From Atopobium sp. UBA1382 (GTDB lineage: Bacteria > Actinomycetota > Coriobacteriia > Coriobacteriales > Atopobiaceae): a stretch of DNA of 54,387 nt. The stretch covers positions 116,470-170,856 of the forward strand of contig DBQY01000014.1 of NCBI GenBank assembly GCA_002305805.1, read 5' to 3'. The translations under genes and the position numbers were made by a program. Below, piece by piece: positions 1-9,008 of the stretch (position 1 is its first letter; every line of letters begins with the position of its first letter). The notes beneath the pieces were generated by a model, which worked only from the letters and a program-made list of their open reading frames with translations, did no database searches and was not told where the DNA came from.

Positions 1-365
1 TGCCGGATGGCGCGACGACGAATGTAGGGCTCGGCGATCTGGCGCATCTCGATGGCGCTCATGACGCGGCAGTCCATACCGTTGCGCTCGAAGCAGTCCT
101 GCAGGGAAAGCGAGTTGATGACCGTGGCGAGCATGCCCATGTTGTCGCCCTGGGCACGGTCCATGCCCGCAGCCGCACCCTGAATGCCGCGGAAGATGTT
201 GCCGCCACCTACGACGATGGCGACCTGAACGCCGGCATCGCAGACGGGTTTGATCTCCTCAGCGAGCCGCTGGGGCACGGCAGGGTCGATGCCAAAGGAC
301 TGCTCCCCCATGAGGGCCTCACCGGAGAGCTTGAGCAACACGCGCCGGTACTTGATGTCTGACAA
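1..365 (-). CDS. pyrH: UMP kinase, N-terminal part (runs off the left edge)
   Basis: Uridylate kinase phosphorylates UMP to UDP in pyrimidine nucleotide synthesis in the cytoplasm. About 121 N-terminal residues are present; the rest lies outside the window. The start reads [18 protein letters not shown], the PyrH opening with the KLSGEAL phosphate-binding segment, followed by a [10 protein letters not shown] nucleotide loop and a GDNMGMLAT segment. I chose the TTG at 363-365 because GAGG sits 6 bases upstream; an in-frame GTG nine codons earlier is the alternative. The gene follows tsf as in most bacteria, but a terminator lies between them, so it may also have its own promoter. Identity is certain; the exact start is less so. 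Confidence 0.93.
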   Translation of the reverse strand, partial: MSDIKYRRVLLKLSGEALMGEQSFGIDPAVPQRLAEEIKPVCDAGVQVAIVVGGGNIFRGIQGAAAGMDRAQGDNMGMLATVINSLSLQDCFERNGMDCRVMSAIEMRQIAEPYIRRRAIR

Positions 366-421
366 GACGACCTCGCTTTCCTCGACGCCCACGGGTACGG
401 GCGGGTAAGGTACTGTCCGTG

Positions 422-427
422 ATTCTA
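422..427 (-). promoter_or_regulatory. Candidate -10 box upstream of pyrH
   Basis: On the minus strand TAGAAT lies about 57 bases before the pyrH start and downstream of the tsf terminator. No convincing -35 box stands 16-18 bases upstream, so this is a weak prediction. It is reported because the terminator implies pyrH needs some transcription of its own. Confidence 0.3.
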
Positions 428-468
428 GCAGAGCGGGCGAGAGGGACCGCCCAGGAGCTGGTGGCCAC

Positions 469-504
469 AAAAAACGGGGCCGGCGATGCGCTCGCCGACC
501 CCGT
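469..504 (-). terminator. Intrinsic terminator after tsf
   Basis: On the minus strand an 11-bp GC-rich stem with one internal mismatch (CGGGGTCGGCGA pairing with TCGCCGGCCCCG) closes a five-base loop and is followed at once by six T. The placement just past the tsf stop fits a rho-independent terminator, perhaps partly read through into pyrH. Confidence 0.85.
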
Positions 505-524
505 GTGGGTCACTGTGACCGGTA

Positions 525-1400
525 CTACTCGGCGTCGCCGAAGGTGTAGCGGACGAAGCTCATAACCTCGATGGCGTCGTCGACATCCTTGGAGACGTTC
601 TTGGCGAGCTGACCGATGGTGAGGGAGCCGTCCTTGACGAACTCCTGCTCGGTGAGGACGCTCTCCTTGAAGTACTTCTCGAGACGGCCCTGGGCCATCT
701 TCTCCTGGATGGCCTCCGGCTTGCCGGACTCGGCAGCCTGGGCCTTGTAGATGGCGAGCTCGTGCTCGATCACATCGGCGGGGACGTCGTCACGACGGGC
801 GGAGACGGGCGCAGCGGCAGCGACCTGCATCGCAACGTCGTGGGCGAAGGTCTTGAACTGCTCGTTGGCAGCGGTCTCGGCCTTGGCAAACTTGAAGGTC
901 ACGATGTCGGCGAGCTTGCCACCGAGGTGGACGTAGCTGCCGAGCGCACCGTCCTCAGCGGTGACGCGCTGGAAGCGGGCGACCTTCATGTTCTCGCCGA
1001 TGACGTGAATCATCTCGGTGAGCTCGGCGTCGACGGTGGACTCGCCCATCGCGCACGCCTTGAGAGCGTCAACGTCGGCGGGGTCGTTCTCGGCGACGAT
1101 CTTGGCGAGGTCGAGCGCAAAGCCGGTGAACTTGGGGTTGGTGCCCACGAAGTCGGTCTCGCAGGTGAGCTCGAGCAGGGCGCCCGTCTTGCCGTCCTCG
1201 GAGACGTAGGCGGCGATGGTGCCCTCGTTGGTGTCGCGACCGGCGCGCTTGACGGCCTTGGCGATGCCCATCGTACGGAGGATGTCGACGGCCTTGTCGA
1301 TGTCGCCATTGGCCTCGACGAGGGCCTTCTTGCACTCCATCATCGGGGAGTCGGTCATCTCGCGGAGCTGCTTGACAAGGGCGGCGGTAACCTGAGCCAT
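525..1400 (-). CDS. tsf: Elongation factor Ts
   Basis: EF-Ts is the guanine nucleotide exchange factor for EF-Tu in translation. The 291-residue product begins MAQVTAALVKQLREMTDSP, the N-terminal UBA-like helix region, followed by MMECKKALVEANGDIDKA and the TDFVGTNPKF segment of the EF-Tu-binding core. Length is normal for the family. The ATG at 1398-1400 is preceded by GGAGA. The frame stays open upstream past this ATG, but the extension is not conserved-looking sequence. The gene lies 35 bases after rpsB, the usual rpsB-tsf pairing, and is followed by a strong terminator. Confidence 0.97.
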   Translation of the reverse strand: MAQVTAALVKQLREMTDSPMMECKKALVEANGDIDKAVDILRTMGIAKAVKRAGRDTNEGTIAAYVSEDGKTGALLELTCETDFVGTNPKFTGFALDLAKIVAENDPADVDALKACAMGESTVDAELTEMIHVIGENMKVARFQRVTAEDGALGSYVHLGGKLADIVTFKFAKAETAANEQFKTFAHDVAMQVAAAAPVSARRDDVPADVIEHELAIYKAQAAESGKPEAIQEKMAQGRLEKYFKESVLTEQEFVKDGSLTIGQLAKNVSKDVDDAIEVMSFVRYTFGDAE

Positions 1401-1435
1401 GGTGATTCTCCTATCTAGTGGTCTGAGTTCGAGGA

Positions 1436-2209
1436 CTACTCGGCATCGACGGCCGGCTGCTCGGCGGCAGGGGCCTCCTCGGCCACGGGAGCGGCCTCGC
1501 CGGCCATCTCCTCGGCGCTGATCTGCTCCTTGCCGGAGCCGGCGAGAACGGCGTCGGCGGAGAGCTCGCACATGAGGGCGACGGAGCGGATGGCGTCATC
1601 GTTGGCGGGCACGCCGTAGTCGACGACGTCGGGGTCGGAGTTGGTGTCGAGCAGACCGACGACGGGGATGTGCAGGCGGTTGGCCTCGCGGATGGCGATC
1701 TCCTCGCGCTTGGTGTCGACGACGAAGATGGCCTGCGGGAGGGCGGTCATGGTGCGAACGCCGCCGAGGTTCTTCTGGAGCTTCTCGAGCTCCTTGGTGA
1801 GCAGCGCCTGCTCCTTCTTGGGCAGGGTGGCCATGCGGCCGTCCTCGACCATGGCCTCGAGCTCCTCCATGCGGGAGATGCGGGAGCGCATGGTCACGAA
1901 GTTGGTGAGCATGCCGCCGAGCCAGCGCTGGTTGATGTAGGGCATGCCGCAGCGCTCGGCCTGGGCCGCGATGGGCTCCTGGGCCTGCTTCTTGGTGCCC
2001 ACGAACAGCACGGTGCCGCCCTTGGACGCGGTCTCCTTGAGGAAGGTGTAGGCACGGTCGGCGCCGAGCATGGTCTGCTTGAGATCGAGGATGTAGATGC
2101 CGTTGCGCTCACCAAAGATGTAGGGCTTCATCTTGGGGTTCCAGCGGCGGGTCTGATGACCGTAGTGGCAGCCGGCGTCGAGCAGGGTCTGGATAGTGAT
2201 CTTAGCCAT
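1436..2209 (-). CDS. rpsB: 30S ribosomal protein uS2
   Basis: Small-subunit ribosomal protein S2, which binds near uS1 on the 30S subunit. The 257-residue product starts [20 protein letters not shown], with the characteristic [16 protein letters not shown] signature and later GTKKQAQE and [15 protein letters not shown] segments. The C-terminal tail is rich in Ala and Glu, common in high-GC actinobacteria. The ATG at 2207-2209 has a near-perfect Shine-Dalgarno (AGGAGG). It is first in the rpsB-tsf(-pyrH) unit and has its own promoter about 130 bases upstream. Confidence 0.98.
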   Translation of the reverse strand: MAKITIQTLLDAGCHYGHQTRRWNPKMKPYIFGERNGIYILDLKQTMLGADRAYTFLKETASKGGTVLFVGTKKQAQEPIAAQAERCGMPYINQRWLGGMLTNFVTMRSRISRMEELEAMVEDGRMATLPKKEQALLTKELEKLQKNLGGVRTMTALPQAIFVVDTKREEIAIREANRLHIPVVGLLDTNSDPDVVDYGVPANDDAIRSVALMCELSADAVLAGSGKEQISAEEMAGEAAPVAEEAPAAEQPAVDAE

Positions 2210-2345
2210 GATAACCTCCTGTGGTTGATCCTCCGCGTGGGGTCGACCTCGAAACACCACCCATGACCTGGCCTAGCCACGGGCACCACGGTGCGCGAGT
2301 AGCCACGCGTGTGACGTATGCCGTGCGGGCGCACAGCGACTTGTC

Positions 2346-2374
2346 AGTATAGACGCTGCTCATCCGCATGTCGA
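2346..2374 (-). promoter_or_regulatory. Promoter for rpsB-tsf
   Basis: On the minus strand a -35 TCGACA (2369-2374) and a -10 TATACT (2346-2351) are separated by exactly 17 bases, a good housekeeping sigma match. Initiation near 2340 would give a leader of about 130 bases before rpsB. That leader contains a short perfect hairpin (GCACCGTGGTGC, 2283-2294) and could carry S2 autoregulation; the latter is inference. Confidence 0.75.
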
Positions 2375-2403
2375 GCCTCATTCTCCTCGACTTCACCGAT
2401 GCT

Positions 2404-3342
2404 CTACGAGCGCGGGTGCGCCGAGCGCGCGGCCTCCTTGAGACGCTCGATGGACAGATGCGTGTAGACCTGCGTCGTGGCGAGGCTCTCGTGACCGAGC
2501 AGCTCCTGGACGCTCCTGAGGTCCGCTCCCCCGCCAAGCAGCTCCGTGGCGAAGGTGTGGCGCATCGCGTGCGGCGTGAGGGACGGGTCGAGGCGCGCCT
2601 GCGCGACGCGCCGCTTGAAGACGGTCCTCAGGGCATCGGCGGACATGCGGTTGCCCCGCACGGACAGCAGCAGGGCCTCGCAGGGACGATCCACGAGCAC
2701 GAGCGCGGGTCTCCCCCGCTCCAGATAGGCGACGACGCGGTCGAGCGCCATGCGATAGACGGGCACGACCCGCTCCTTCGAACCCTTGCCAAAGAGGCGA
2801 ACCTGGCACTCGGAGAAGTCTATGTCGCCGAGGTCGAGAGCGGACACCTCGGAGATGCGGGCGCCCGTCGCATAGAGAACCTCCAGAAAGGCGCGGTCGC
2901 GAAGGCTCACGGGGTCCTCCTCGTCACAGGTGGCGAGAAGATCGCGGACGTCCTCGTCAGACATCGTTTTGGGGAGCCTCCGAGACAGCTTGGGGCTCGC
3001 CACGGCCGCGACGGCCGCCGAGTCGCAGCGCCCCTCGCGATACATCCAACGAAACATCCCCCGCAGGGACGAGAGGTGCCTCGAGATCGTGCGCGTAGAG
3101 TACCCAGCGCGCGTGAGCTCAAGAAGGTATGACCTGAGGTCACGGTGCGTGAGTCGTGACGGGACCACGGCCTCGCGACGGGACCACTCCAGGAACGCGA
3201 CGAGGTCCTCCCGGTAGGCGCGGACGCTATTGGGGGAAAGCCGCCGCACCCCCTCGAGATGGGCGATGTAGTCATCGATGTCCCGAGCGAACAAGCGCCG
3301 CGCGGCTTCGCGGGCGTCTGCCTCTGCGGTCCTTACCGTCAT
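2404..3342 (-). CDS. xerC: Tyrosine recombinase XerC/XerD family
   Basis: Site-specific recombinase likely resolving chromosome dimers. The 312-residue protein has an N-terminal SAM-like DNA-binding half (about 15-105) and a C-terminal catalytic half. Visible catalytic residues are the Arg in ATGARISEVSAL, the Lys in GKGSKERVVPV, the His and Arg of HAMRHTF, the His of LLGHESL and the nucleophilic Tyr in TTQVYTHL. Length is typical of Xer rather than of phage integrases, and no att site or phage gene is nearby. Its start overlaps the trmFO stop (ATGA), so the two are translationally coupled; trmFO-xerC adjacency also occurs in Firmicutes. I cannot tell XerC from XerD on sequence alone; the neighbour suggests XerC. 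Confidence 0.9.
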   Translation of the reverse strand: MTVRTAEADAREAARRLFARDIDDYIAHLEGVRRLSPNSVRAYREDLVAFLEWSRREAVVPSRLTHRDLRSYLLELTRAGYSTRTISRHLSSLRGMFRWMYREGRCDSAAVAAVASPKLSRRLPKTMSDEDVRDLLATCDEEDPVSLRDRAFLEVLYATGARISEVSALDLGDIDFSECQVRLFGKGSKERVVPVYRMALDRVVAYLERGRPALVLVDRPCEALLLSVRGNRMSADALRTVFKRRVAQARLDPSLTPHAMRHTFATELLGGGADLRSVQELLGHESLATTQVYTHLSIERLKEAARSAHPRS

Positions 3343-4670
3343 GAGCTCGCCGTACCAAACAGGTCAGTACGCTTGAGAAGGAAAGCCTCGAGGTCGCGTC
3401 GCGCGCGGTCGACAAGGGCGGCGTGACGGGCGGCCTTGTTGCGCGGAGCGTTCTCCAGGGGTGGGTAGAGCCCGAAGTTGACGTGCATGGGCTGGTAGTC
3501 GGTCGTGGTCGGGTCGGTAGCGTAACGCACGAGCGAGCCGAGCGAGCCCGTCTCGGGGAGGGTCGCAGCTGGTGCGCCTGTGAGGTCAGCATAGACGTTG
3601 AGCGCCGCGAGCAGGCCGGACGCCATGGCTTCGACGTATCCCTCCGTTCCCGTTATCTGTCCGGCGAGCCTGACATCCGTGCCGGGGATGCGGAAGGTTG
3701 GGTCGAGGGCATGCGGGGTGTCGACGAAGGAGTTCCTGTGCATCACGCCGTAGCGAAGGAACTCCGCCGACTCGAGGCCGGGAATCAGGCGAAAGACGCG
3801 CCGCTGCTCCGGCCAGGTCAGATTTGTCTGAAAACCCACAAGGTTGTAGGCGGTATGAGCCGAGTTCTCCGCCCTCAGCTGAACGACGGCCCAGGGCCTG
3901 GATCCCGTGCGCGGGTCGAGGATGCCCACGGGCTTGAGCGCGCCGTGTCTGAGGGTGTCATGGCCAGTACGGGCAACCTCCTCGATTGGCTGGCAGGCAC
4001 AGAAGAGGTCCCGCTGCTCGAAGTCCCTCGCAAGGACCCGGTCCGCCCCAACAAGCTCGTTGACGAAGAGGTCGTAGTCGTCCCTGTCGAGTGGGCAGTT
4101 GAGGTAGTCCCCCGTCGCGTCCTTCTGATAGCGGGACTGCTCGAAAACGACGCTGCGGTCTATGGAAAGCGCGTCGACAATGGGCGCCGCGGCATCGAAG
4201 AAACTCATGCGCTCGCCGCCCACGGCGCGAGAGATGGCGTCAAAGAGCTCTCCGGAGCAGAGCGGCCCGGCGGCGATCACCGCCGTCCCATCCGGGAGGG
4301 AGTCGACCCGCTCGCGGACGACCTCAATGTTTGGATGCGCCTCTATCAACGCGCCCACGCGGGAGGAGAAGTCGTCCCGGTCAACGGCCAGGGCACCTCC
4401 GGCGGGAACGCTGGAGGCATGGGCGCACTCGAGCAGGACGCATCCAAGCCGACCAAGCTCCCACTTCAGCTGGCCGGCGGCGGTGTCCTCCTTGGTCGAC
4501 TTGAGTGAGTTCGAGCAGACGAGCTCGGCGAACCCGCCGCCATGGTGCGCGGGCGACTCGTGGAGCGGTCGCTGCTCGTAGAGACGAACCGACACCCCCC
4601 TCCGCGCGAGCTGGAGAGCGCACTCGCAACCGGCAAGGCCGCCCCCTACGACGCTAACCACCTGCTCCAT
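3339..4670 (-). CDS. trmFO: Folate-dependent tRNA(uracil-54) methyltransferase
   Basis: TrmFO makes ribothymidine at position 54 of tRNA using methylenetetrahydrofolate and FADH2. The 443-residue protein opens with an FAD-binding Rossmann motif (VVGGGLAGCECA) and contains the VCSNSLKS segment and the CQPIEEVA region typical of the GidA-like small family, plus GQITGTEGYVEA near the C-terminus. The ATG at 4668-4670 is chosen because GAGGGGG lies just upstream and the dprA stop is 25 bases before it; the longer in-frame extension would run into dprA. It overlaps xerC by 4 bases. Confidence 0.95.
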   Translation of the reverse strand: MEQVVSVVGGGLAGCECALQLARRGVSVRLYEQRPLHESPAHHGGGFAELVCSNSLKSTKEDTAAGQLKWELGRLGCVLLECAHASSVPAGGALAVDRDDFSSRVGALIEAHPNIEVVRERVDSLPDGTAVIAAGPLCSGELFDAISRAVGGERMSFFDAAAPIVDALSIDRSVVFEQSRYQKDATGDYLNCPLDRDDYDLFVNELVGADRVLARDFEQRDLFCACQPIEEVARTGHDTLRHGALKPVGILDPRTGSRPWAVVQLRAENSAHTAYNLVGFQTNLTWPEQRRVFRLIPGLESAEFLRYGVMHRNSFVDTPHALDPTFRIPGTDVRLAGQITGTEGYVEAMASGLLAALNVYADLTGAPAATLPETGSLGSLVRYATDPTTTDYQPMHVNFGLYPPLENAPRNKAARHAALVDRARRDLEAFLLKRTDLFGTASS

Positions 4671-4695
4671 CGATACCCCCTCTGCGGACGTCTGG

Positions 4696-5595
4696 TTATG
4701 AACCATCATTGTGCCCCAAGTAATAGAATCGAGTCGGCGCGTATCTTCCGTCGGGGAGGCGCTCCACGAGACCTCTCGCCTCATAGTCGGTGAGCGTCCT
4801 CATGACGGTCAGGACGTCCTCGTTGGTCCGCTCCGACAGCTCGTCCGGTCGCGAGGGCGAAGCCACGAGCGCAGACATGAGCGGTCCGCCCGATCGTCTG
4901 TGCCCTGTTGACGACAGACGTGCGACCCCGTAGTCGAGTGCGATCGACATGCCGAGCGACTGCTCGTCGGGAATGACGCGGGCGCCCTCGGCGATGAGCC
5001 GGTTCGTTCCGCTCGAGCCGGGCGAGAAGATCGATCCAGGAATCGCATAGAGAATCCTGTCCAGTTCGGCGGCGGCCTCTGCCGTCGACATGGTCCCAGA
5101 TGCTATCCCGGCCTCTGTGACGACGGTAGCCAGGGATAGCGCCGCGATAAGCCTGTTTCGCCTCGGAAAACTCCAGCGTCTTGGCCCTCTTCCCCACTGC
5201 TCGGTCGAGATTACCGCACCGCCGGTGGCCACTGCGCCCTCGTAGAGGTCTCCAGATGATGCGGGATATATGACGTCCGCACCACAGCCGGATACGATGA
5301 CGGTCTTCCCTCCGTGCCGTATCGCCGCAAGCCCCGCAGCATGGTCACATCCCATCGCGCCGCCCGAGACGACGGTAATTCCGCACTCCACGGCGACTCG
5401 AGCCGCCATCTCCGCCACGGCGAGACCATAGGGTGTGGCCCTCCGTGCACCTATGATCGAGATGCAGGGACCAGAGAGAGCTTCTGCGCTACCGATGCCG
5501 TGGATGAGCTCGGGTGGTTCCGAGAGGTCCTTGAGTGAAGCCGGGAAACCTTCGTCCTCGCATGACAGCGTCCAACGCCGAGATATCGAAGCCAT
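4696..5595 (-). CDS. dprA: DNA processing protein DprA (Smf)
   Basis: DprA loads RecA on incoming single-stranded DNA during natural transformation. The 299-residue protein has the extended Rossmann fold with IIGARRATPYG, SGGAMGCDHAAG and RRNRLIAALS motifs and a C-terminal winged-helix-like segment ending near GRYAPTRFYYLG. There is no N-terminal SAM domain of the long type. A GTG at 5602-5604 overlaps the comM stop, but its ribosome site would have no spacer; the ATG at 5593-5595 has AAGGGG at good spacing. It sits between comM and trmFO; topA, often between dprA and trmFO elsewhere, is absent here. Confidence 0.94.
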   Translation of the reverse strand: MASISRRWTLSCEDEGFPASLKDLSEPPELIHGIGSAEALSGPCISIIGARRATPYGLAVAEMAARVAVECGITVVSGGAMGCDHAAGLAAIRHGGKTVIVSGCGADVIYPASSGDLYEGAVATGGAVISTEQWGRGPRRWSFPRRNRLIAALSLATVVTEAGIASGTMSTAEAAAELDRILYAIPGSIFSPGSSGTNRLIAEGARVIPDEQSLGMSIALDYGVARLSSTGHRRSGGPLMSALVASPSRPDELSERTNEDVLTVMRTLTDYEARGLVERLPDGRYAPTRFYYLGHNDGS

Positions 5596-5600
5596 CCGCC

Positions 5601-7085
5601 TCACCCCTTCGCGCGCGGTCTGAAGGCAAGCGCCTCGACAACATCGTCCTCGCTCACCAGTTCGTGACCTGAGAGGTCTGCGATGGTCCTCGCAACACGT
5701 GCGACGCGTACGATGCCGCGCCCGCCGAGCGCGAGCCCGCGCGAGAGGGACTCGAGCGCCTCGCGCGCCCGAGGCTCGAGCCCCTCACCAAGCGGGACCG
5801 CCCCATCAGTGTCGCGCATACGCCACGCACGGAACTCGCGCGCCGCTTCGACGCGGCGCGCCATGCTCTCTGAGGTCTCTCCCGTGACTCCGTCGATCAC
5901 CTTCGAGGTCTCGGGCCTCGGCACATCGACGACCACGTCGATCCTATCCATGAGCGGTCCACCGATGCGCGACTGATATGACGCGATGCGCGAGGGTGGA
6001 CAGGTGCACTCGTGGCCGGGGTCTCCGAGATGGCCGCAGGGACAGGGGTTTGCCGCCGCTACCAGCTGGAAGTCACAGGGGAACGAGTATGCGCCGTCAA
6101 CCCTGACAATCCTCACCACATGGTCCTCGAGCGGTTGCCTCAATGCCTGGAGGGTCCCGCGCGGAAACTCAGGCAGCTCGTCAAGGAAAAGTACCCCCTG
6201 GTGCGCGAGCGATATCTCGCCGGGAAGAACGGGCCTGCCCCCACCGACGAGCCCTCCGGTCGAGATCGAGTGATGCGGGGCTCTGAATGGCCGCAGCCCT
6301 GACGCCAGGCGTTCGAGTGGCTGTCCGGCAACGGAATGGATGAGCATCGCTGACGCCGCCTCCTCGTCGCTCAAGGGGGTCAGGATCGACGGAAGGCACC
6401 GCGCGAGCATGGTCTTTCCCGAACCGGGCGGGCCGACCATAAGCACGCCGTGGCGCCCGACCGCCGCGATGGTCATGGCTCTCTTCGCGAGCTCCTGGTC
6501 CGCGACGTCCCCAAAGTCCGGCATGCCCGTAAGGACGCCGGACGTCAAGAGCCCATGCCCGGTGAGGTGAACGAGCGAGTCCTGCCTGCCCTTGAGCTGA
6601 GCGAGGTGCCGGATCCCACGTACGTGTTCGGCCCATCCACCAGGGAGGGGACTCTCCGCTGAGACGACCAGATCGAGGTTCACTTCCTGTGCAAGCATGG
6701 CATAGGCCATGTCGCCCCTGACCGGGCAGACGGAGCCGTCGAGTGCGAGCTCGCCAACGAAAAGAAGTCCGTCTGCGATTGTTTGGGGCAGCTGAGACGT
6801 CGCAATGAGCAGCGCGACGGCGATAGCGAGATCGTACGCTGTTCCTGACTTGCGAAGCTCGCTCGGGGCAAGGTTGATCGTCGCATGAGCCCTGGGGAGC
6901 GTAAAGCCGCTTGCACGAATCGCACACCGAACCCTCGAGCGGGCCTCGAGGACCGCAGAGTCGGGCATTCCAACAACGTCGAGGCCGGGCAGTCCGCCGG
7001 ACAGGCTCACCTCAACGGTGACAAGCTGCGCCTCCACGCCCCTGAGCGAGGCGGCCGTTACGACGGCGGTCCCCGACGAGCTCAT
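5601..7085 (-). CDS. comM: YifB/ComM family magnesium-chelatase-like AAA+ ATPase
   Basis: ComM is a hexameric AAA+ helicase that promotes branch migration during integration of transforming DNA in Gram-negative bacteria; family members are widespread. The 494-residue protein has an N-terminal ChlI-like domain (LVTVEVSLSGGLPGLDVVG), Walker A at VGPPGSGKTMLARCLP, Walker B-like LFLDELPEF, a small Cys cluster (NPCPCGHLG then ECTCPP) and a C-terminal domain with LDRIDV-like MDRIDVVVDV. The ATG overlaps the yraN stop as ATGA. With dprA downstream and yraN upstream it forms a DNA uptake/processing group. Confidence 0.92.
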   Translation of the reverse strand: MSSSGTAVVTAASLRGVEAQLVTVEVSLSGGLPGLDVVGMPDSAVLEARSRVRCAIRASGFTLPRAHATINLAPSELRKSGTAYDLAIAVALLIATSQLPQTIADGLLFVGELALDGSVCPVRGDMAYAMLAQEVNLDLVVSAESPLPGGWAEHVRGIRHLAQLKGRQDSLVHLTGHGLLTSGVLTGMPDFGDVADQELAKRAMTIAAVGRHGVLMVGPPGSGKTMLARCLPSILTPLSDEEAASAMLIHSVAGQPLERLASGLRPFRAPHHSISTGGLVGGGRPVLPGEISLAHQGVLFLDELPEFPRGTLQALRQPLEDHVVRIVRVDGAYSFPCDFQLVAAANPCPCGHLGDPGHECTCPPSRIASYQSRIGGPLMDRIDVVVDVPRPETSKVIDGVTGETSESMARRVEAAREFRAWRMRDTDGAVPLGEGLEPRAREALESLSRGLALGGRGIVRVARVARTIADLSGHELVSEDDVVEALAFRPRAKG

Positions 7086-7522
7086 TGATCGACCTCAAAG
7101 GCGCCCTTTACCAGATGAAGGTGAGCGACGCCGTCATCGGTCACGGTGATGGCGATGACATCGAAGCGCACGGCACGAGCCCAGTCATTCGCCTGGAGAA
7201 AAATCCGCGCAGCGTTCGAGTATCGTTCCCTTCTCCGCTCATCAACGGCGAGCTCGGGCATCTGTTCGTCCGCGGTTCCGGCGAGTCGAGTCTTCACCTC
7301 GACGAGTGAGACGACCGAGGCGTCAGCTGTGGGATCGAACGCGATGATGTCGATTTCCCCATACCCCGATTGCCAGTTTCGGCCGAGAATGCGCCAACCC
7401 CAGTCCCTGAGTCTCTTTACGGCCAGTTCCTCTCCGCGGATGCCGAGCTCCCGCGAGTTCGTACGCCAGCCCTCCGGCTCGTTGCGCTGCTCGCTAGGGA
7501 TGACGAGCGGTTCGAAGCTCAT
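7082..7522 (-). CDS. yraN: UPF0102 family putative endonuclease YraN
   Basis: A 146-residue member of the YraN family, which has a restriction-endonuclease-like fold. Visible are the LGIRGEELAVKRL helix, GYGEIDIIAFD (acidic metal ligands) and SLVEVKTR, the E-x-K catalytic motif. The in-vivo substrate is not established for the family; association with RNase HII, ComM and DprA suggests nucleic-acid processing. The ATG at 7520-7522 follows GGGGAG at good spacing. The 175 bases between this gene and rnhB hold no recognisable gene. Confidence 0.9.
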   Translation of the reverse strand: MSFEPLVIPSEQRNEPEGWRTNSRELGIRGEELAVKRLRDWGWRILGRNWQSGYGEIDIIAFDPTADASVVSLVEVKTRLAGTADEQMPELAVDERRRERYSNAARIFLQANDWARAVRFDVIAITVTDDGVAHLHLVKGAFEVDQ

Positions 7523-7697
7523 GGTTTCTCCCCTCGTGACGACGAGGTAGAGGTTCTCATCATGTGCTCTCACGCAGCCGAAGCAGATGAGCACGAAACT
7601 CGCACGAGGGTTTCCGCAAGCTAGCATCCATATGCCGCACTGCAGGTGGGAGAGAATCCAGTTCCAACGGCGAGACGGGACGGGCCGGGCAATGCGC

Positions 7698-8489
7698 TTA
7701 GAAGAGGCGGGGCTGCTCCACGAAGTTCCCACAGAACGACCTGCGGTGGATGGGAGACAATCCCATAGAGCGGATGGCGTCTACATGCTCCCGTGAACCG
7801 TAGCCCTTGCACTCGGCGAGATGATACCCGGGATACTCGTGCTCGTAGGAGACCATCAGCGCGTCTCGTGTGACCTTGGCGACGATCGAGGCGGCGGCTA
7901 TGCACGCCACGCGGGCGTCTCCCTTGACGATGCAGCGCTCACGAGGATGCGCGCCGATCGGATTTCCGTCTATGAGGACGCGGTCGGGGTCGAGCCCCGT
8001 ATCGCGTACCGCTGCCGCCATGGCATGCCGAAGGCAGGCGGCGATGCCCAGCGCGTCGATGGACTCGGGGTCGACGTGCGCAATGCCGACCGCGAGGGCA
8101 CGCTCGGCGACAAGGGCTGCGAGGCTCTCGCGCTCGCGGGGAGATAGCTGTTTGGAGTCGTTGAGCCCCCAGATGCGCGGCTCGGGAGGAAGACATACGG
8201 CGGCGACCGTCAACGGGCCGGCAAGGGCCCCGCGTCCCACCTCGTCGACACCAACGACAACACCTCCCCCACCAAGCTCATCCTGGAGGTCATACATTGC
8301 GTCGACGCGGCGTCGCTCCGACTCCTCGCGCTCGACCCTTCGCCGAGCGACCTCGACAGCGCGGCGCACCTGCGCGCGAGGGTCCTCGGCATATCGCTTG
8401 ATGAGCTGCCGGGCCTCTTCGATGGGTGCTCCGGACAGGGTGGCGGCAACCTCGCGTGCCGTGACGGGACGAGGGCTCTCGGAATTCAA
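7698..8489 (-). CDS. rnhB: Ribonuclease HII
   Basis: RNase HII cuts RNA in RNA:DNA hybrids and excises misincorporated ribonucleotides. The 263-residue protein has about 75 N-terminal helical residues of the kind seen in Gram-positive RNase HII, then the catalytic core VVVGVDEVGRGALAGPL with the DEVGRG signature, LIDGNPI and CIVKGDA segments, and CKGYGSREH near the C-terminus. I use the TTG at 8487-8489 because GAGGTGG lies 4 bases upstream; another in-frame TTG six codons earlier overlaps this site. The gene lies just beyond the rplS terminator, so it is transcribed by readthrough or from an unseen promoter. Confidence 0.93.
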   Translation of the reverse strand: MNSESPRPVTAREVAATLSGAPIEEARQLIKRYAEDPRAQVRRAVEVARRRVEREESERRRVDAMYDLQDELGGGGVVVGVDEVGRGALAGPLTVAAVCLPPEPRIWGLNDSKQLSPRERESLAALVAERALAVGIAHVDPESIDALGIAACLRHAMAAAVRDTGLDPDRVLIDGNPIGAHPRERCIVKGDARVACIAAASIVAKVTRDALMVSYEHEYPGYHLAECKGYGSREHVDAIRSMGLSPIHRRSFCGNFVEQPRLF

Positions 8490-8502
8490 GAAACCACCTC
8501 GA

Positions 8503-8532
8503 TACAAGAAGGCCGCCCCCGAAGGGGCGGCC
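8503..8532 (-). terminator. Intrinsic terminator after rplS
   Basis: A perfect 9-bp stem GGCCGCCCC/GGGGCGGCC (8511-8519 with 8524-8532) with a four-base loop, followed on the minus strand by TTCTTGT. It lies between the rplS stop and the rnhB start. Confidence 0.8.
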
Positions 8533-8552
8533 GGCGGTCCAACGAACTGAGG

Positions 8553-8897
8553 TTAGTCGCGCTTCTCGCGGATGCGGGCGGCCTTGCCGACGCGGTCGCG
8601 GAGGTAGTAGAGCTTGGCACGACGGACATCACCGTGACGGACAACGTCGAGCTTAGCGATCTTGGGGCTGTGGAGCGGGAAGGTGCGCTCGACGCCAACG
8701 GAGAAGCTAATCTTGCGAACGGTGAAGGTCTCGCGCGCGCCCTCGCCGCTCATGCGGATGACGTCGCCCTCGAAGACCTGCTCACGGGTGCGGTCGCCCT
8801 CGACGATACGATAGTGGACCTTGACGTGGTCGCCAACCTTGACGGCGGGGATGTCCTCGCGAATCTGCTGGCGCTCGATGGCACGAATGTAATCCAT
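8553..8897 (-). CDS. rplS: 50S ribosomal protein bL19
   Basis: Large-subunit ribosomal protein L19 at the 30S-50S interface. The 114-residue product starts [20 protein letters not shown] and contains [20 protein letters not shown] and the C-terminal [18 protein letters not shown] signature. The ATG at 8895-8897 follows AGAAAGA. It stands alone with its own promoter and terminator instead of following trmD, which is 9 kb away in this genome. Confidence 0.98.
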   Translation of the reverse strand: MDYIRAIERQQIREDIPAVKVGDHVKVHYRIVEGDRTREQVFEGDVIRMSGEGARETFTVRKISFSVGVERTFPLHSPKIAKLDVVRHGDVRRAKLYYLRDRVGKAARIREKRD

Positions 8898-8966
8898 GTT
8901 CTCTTTCCTGTCTCTAGAGGTGCCGACGCGTCTGCGAGCGACACATAGGTTTACACGCAAGTGGGA

Positions 8967-8995
8967 AGTATACGCAAAAGCCAGCTCGGGGACAA
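8967..8995 (-). promoter_or_regulatory. Promoter for rplS
   Basis: Minus-strand -35 TTGTCC (8990-8995) and -10 TATACT (8967-8972) with a 17-base spacer; predicted initiation near 8961 gives a leader of about 64 bases. Confidence 0.7.
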
Positions 8996-9008
8996 GAGCA
9001 TCACGAAA

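Noticed and set aside
2404..3342. Phage integrase / mobile island boundary
   Set aside because: Length and motifs are of the Xer type, it is coupled to trmFO, and no att repeat, tRNA target or phage gene is adjacent.
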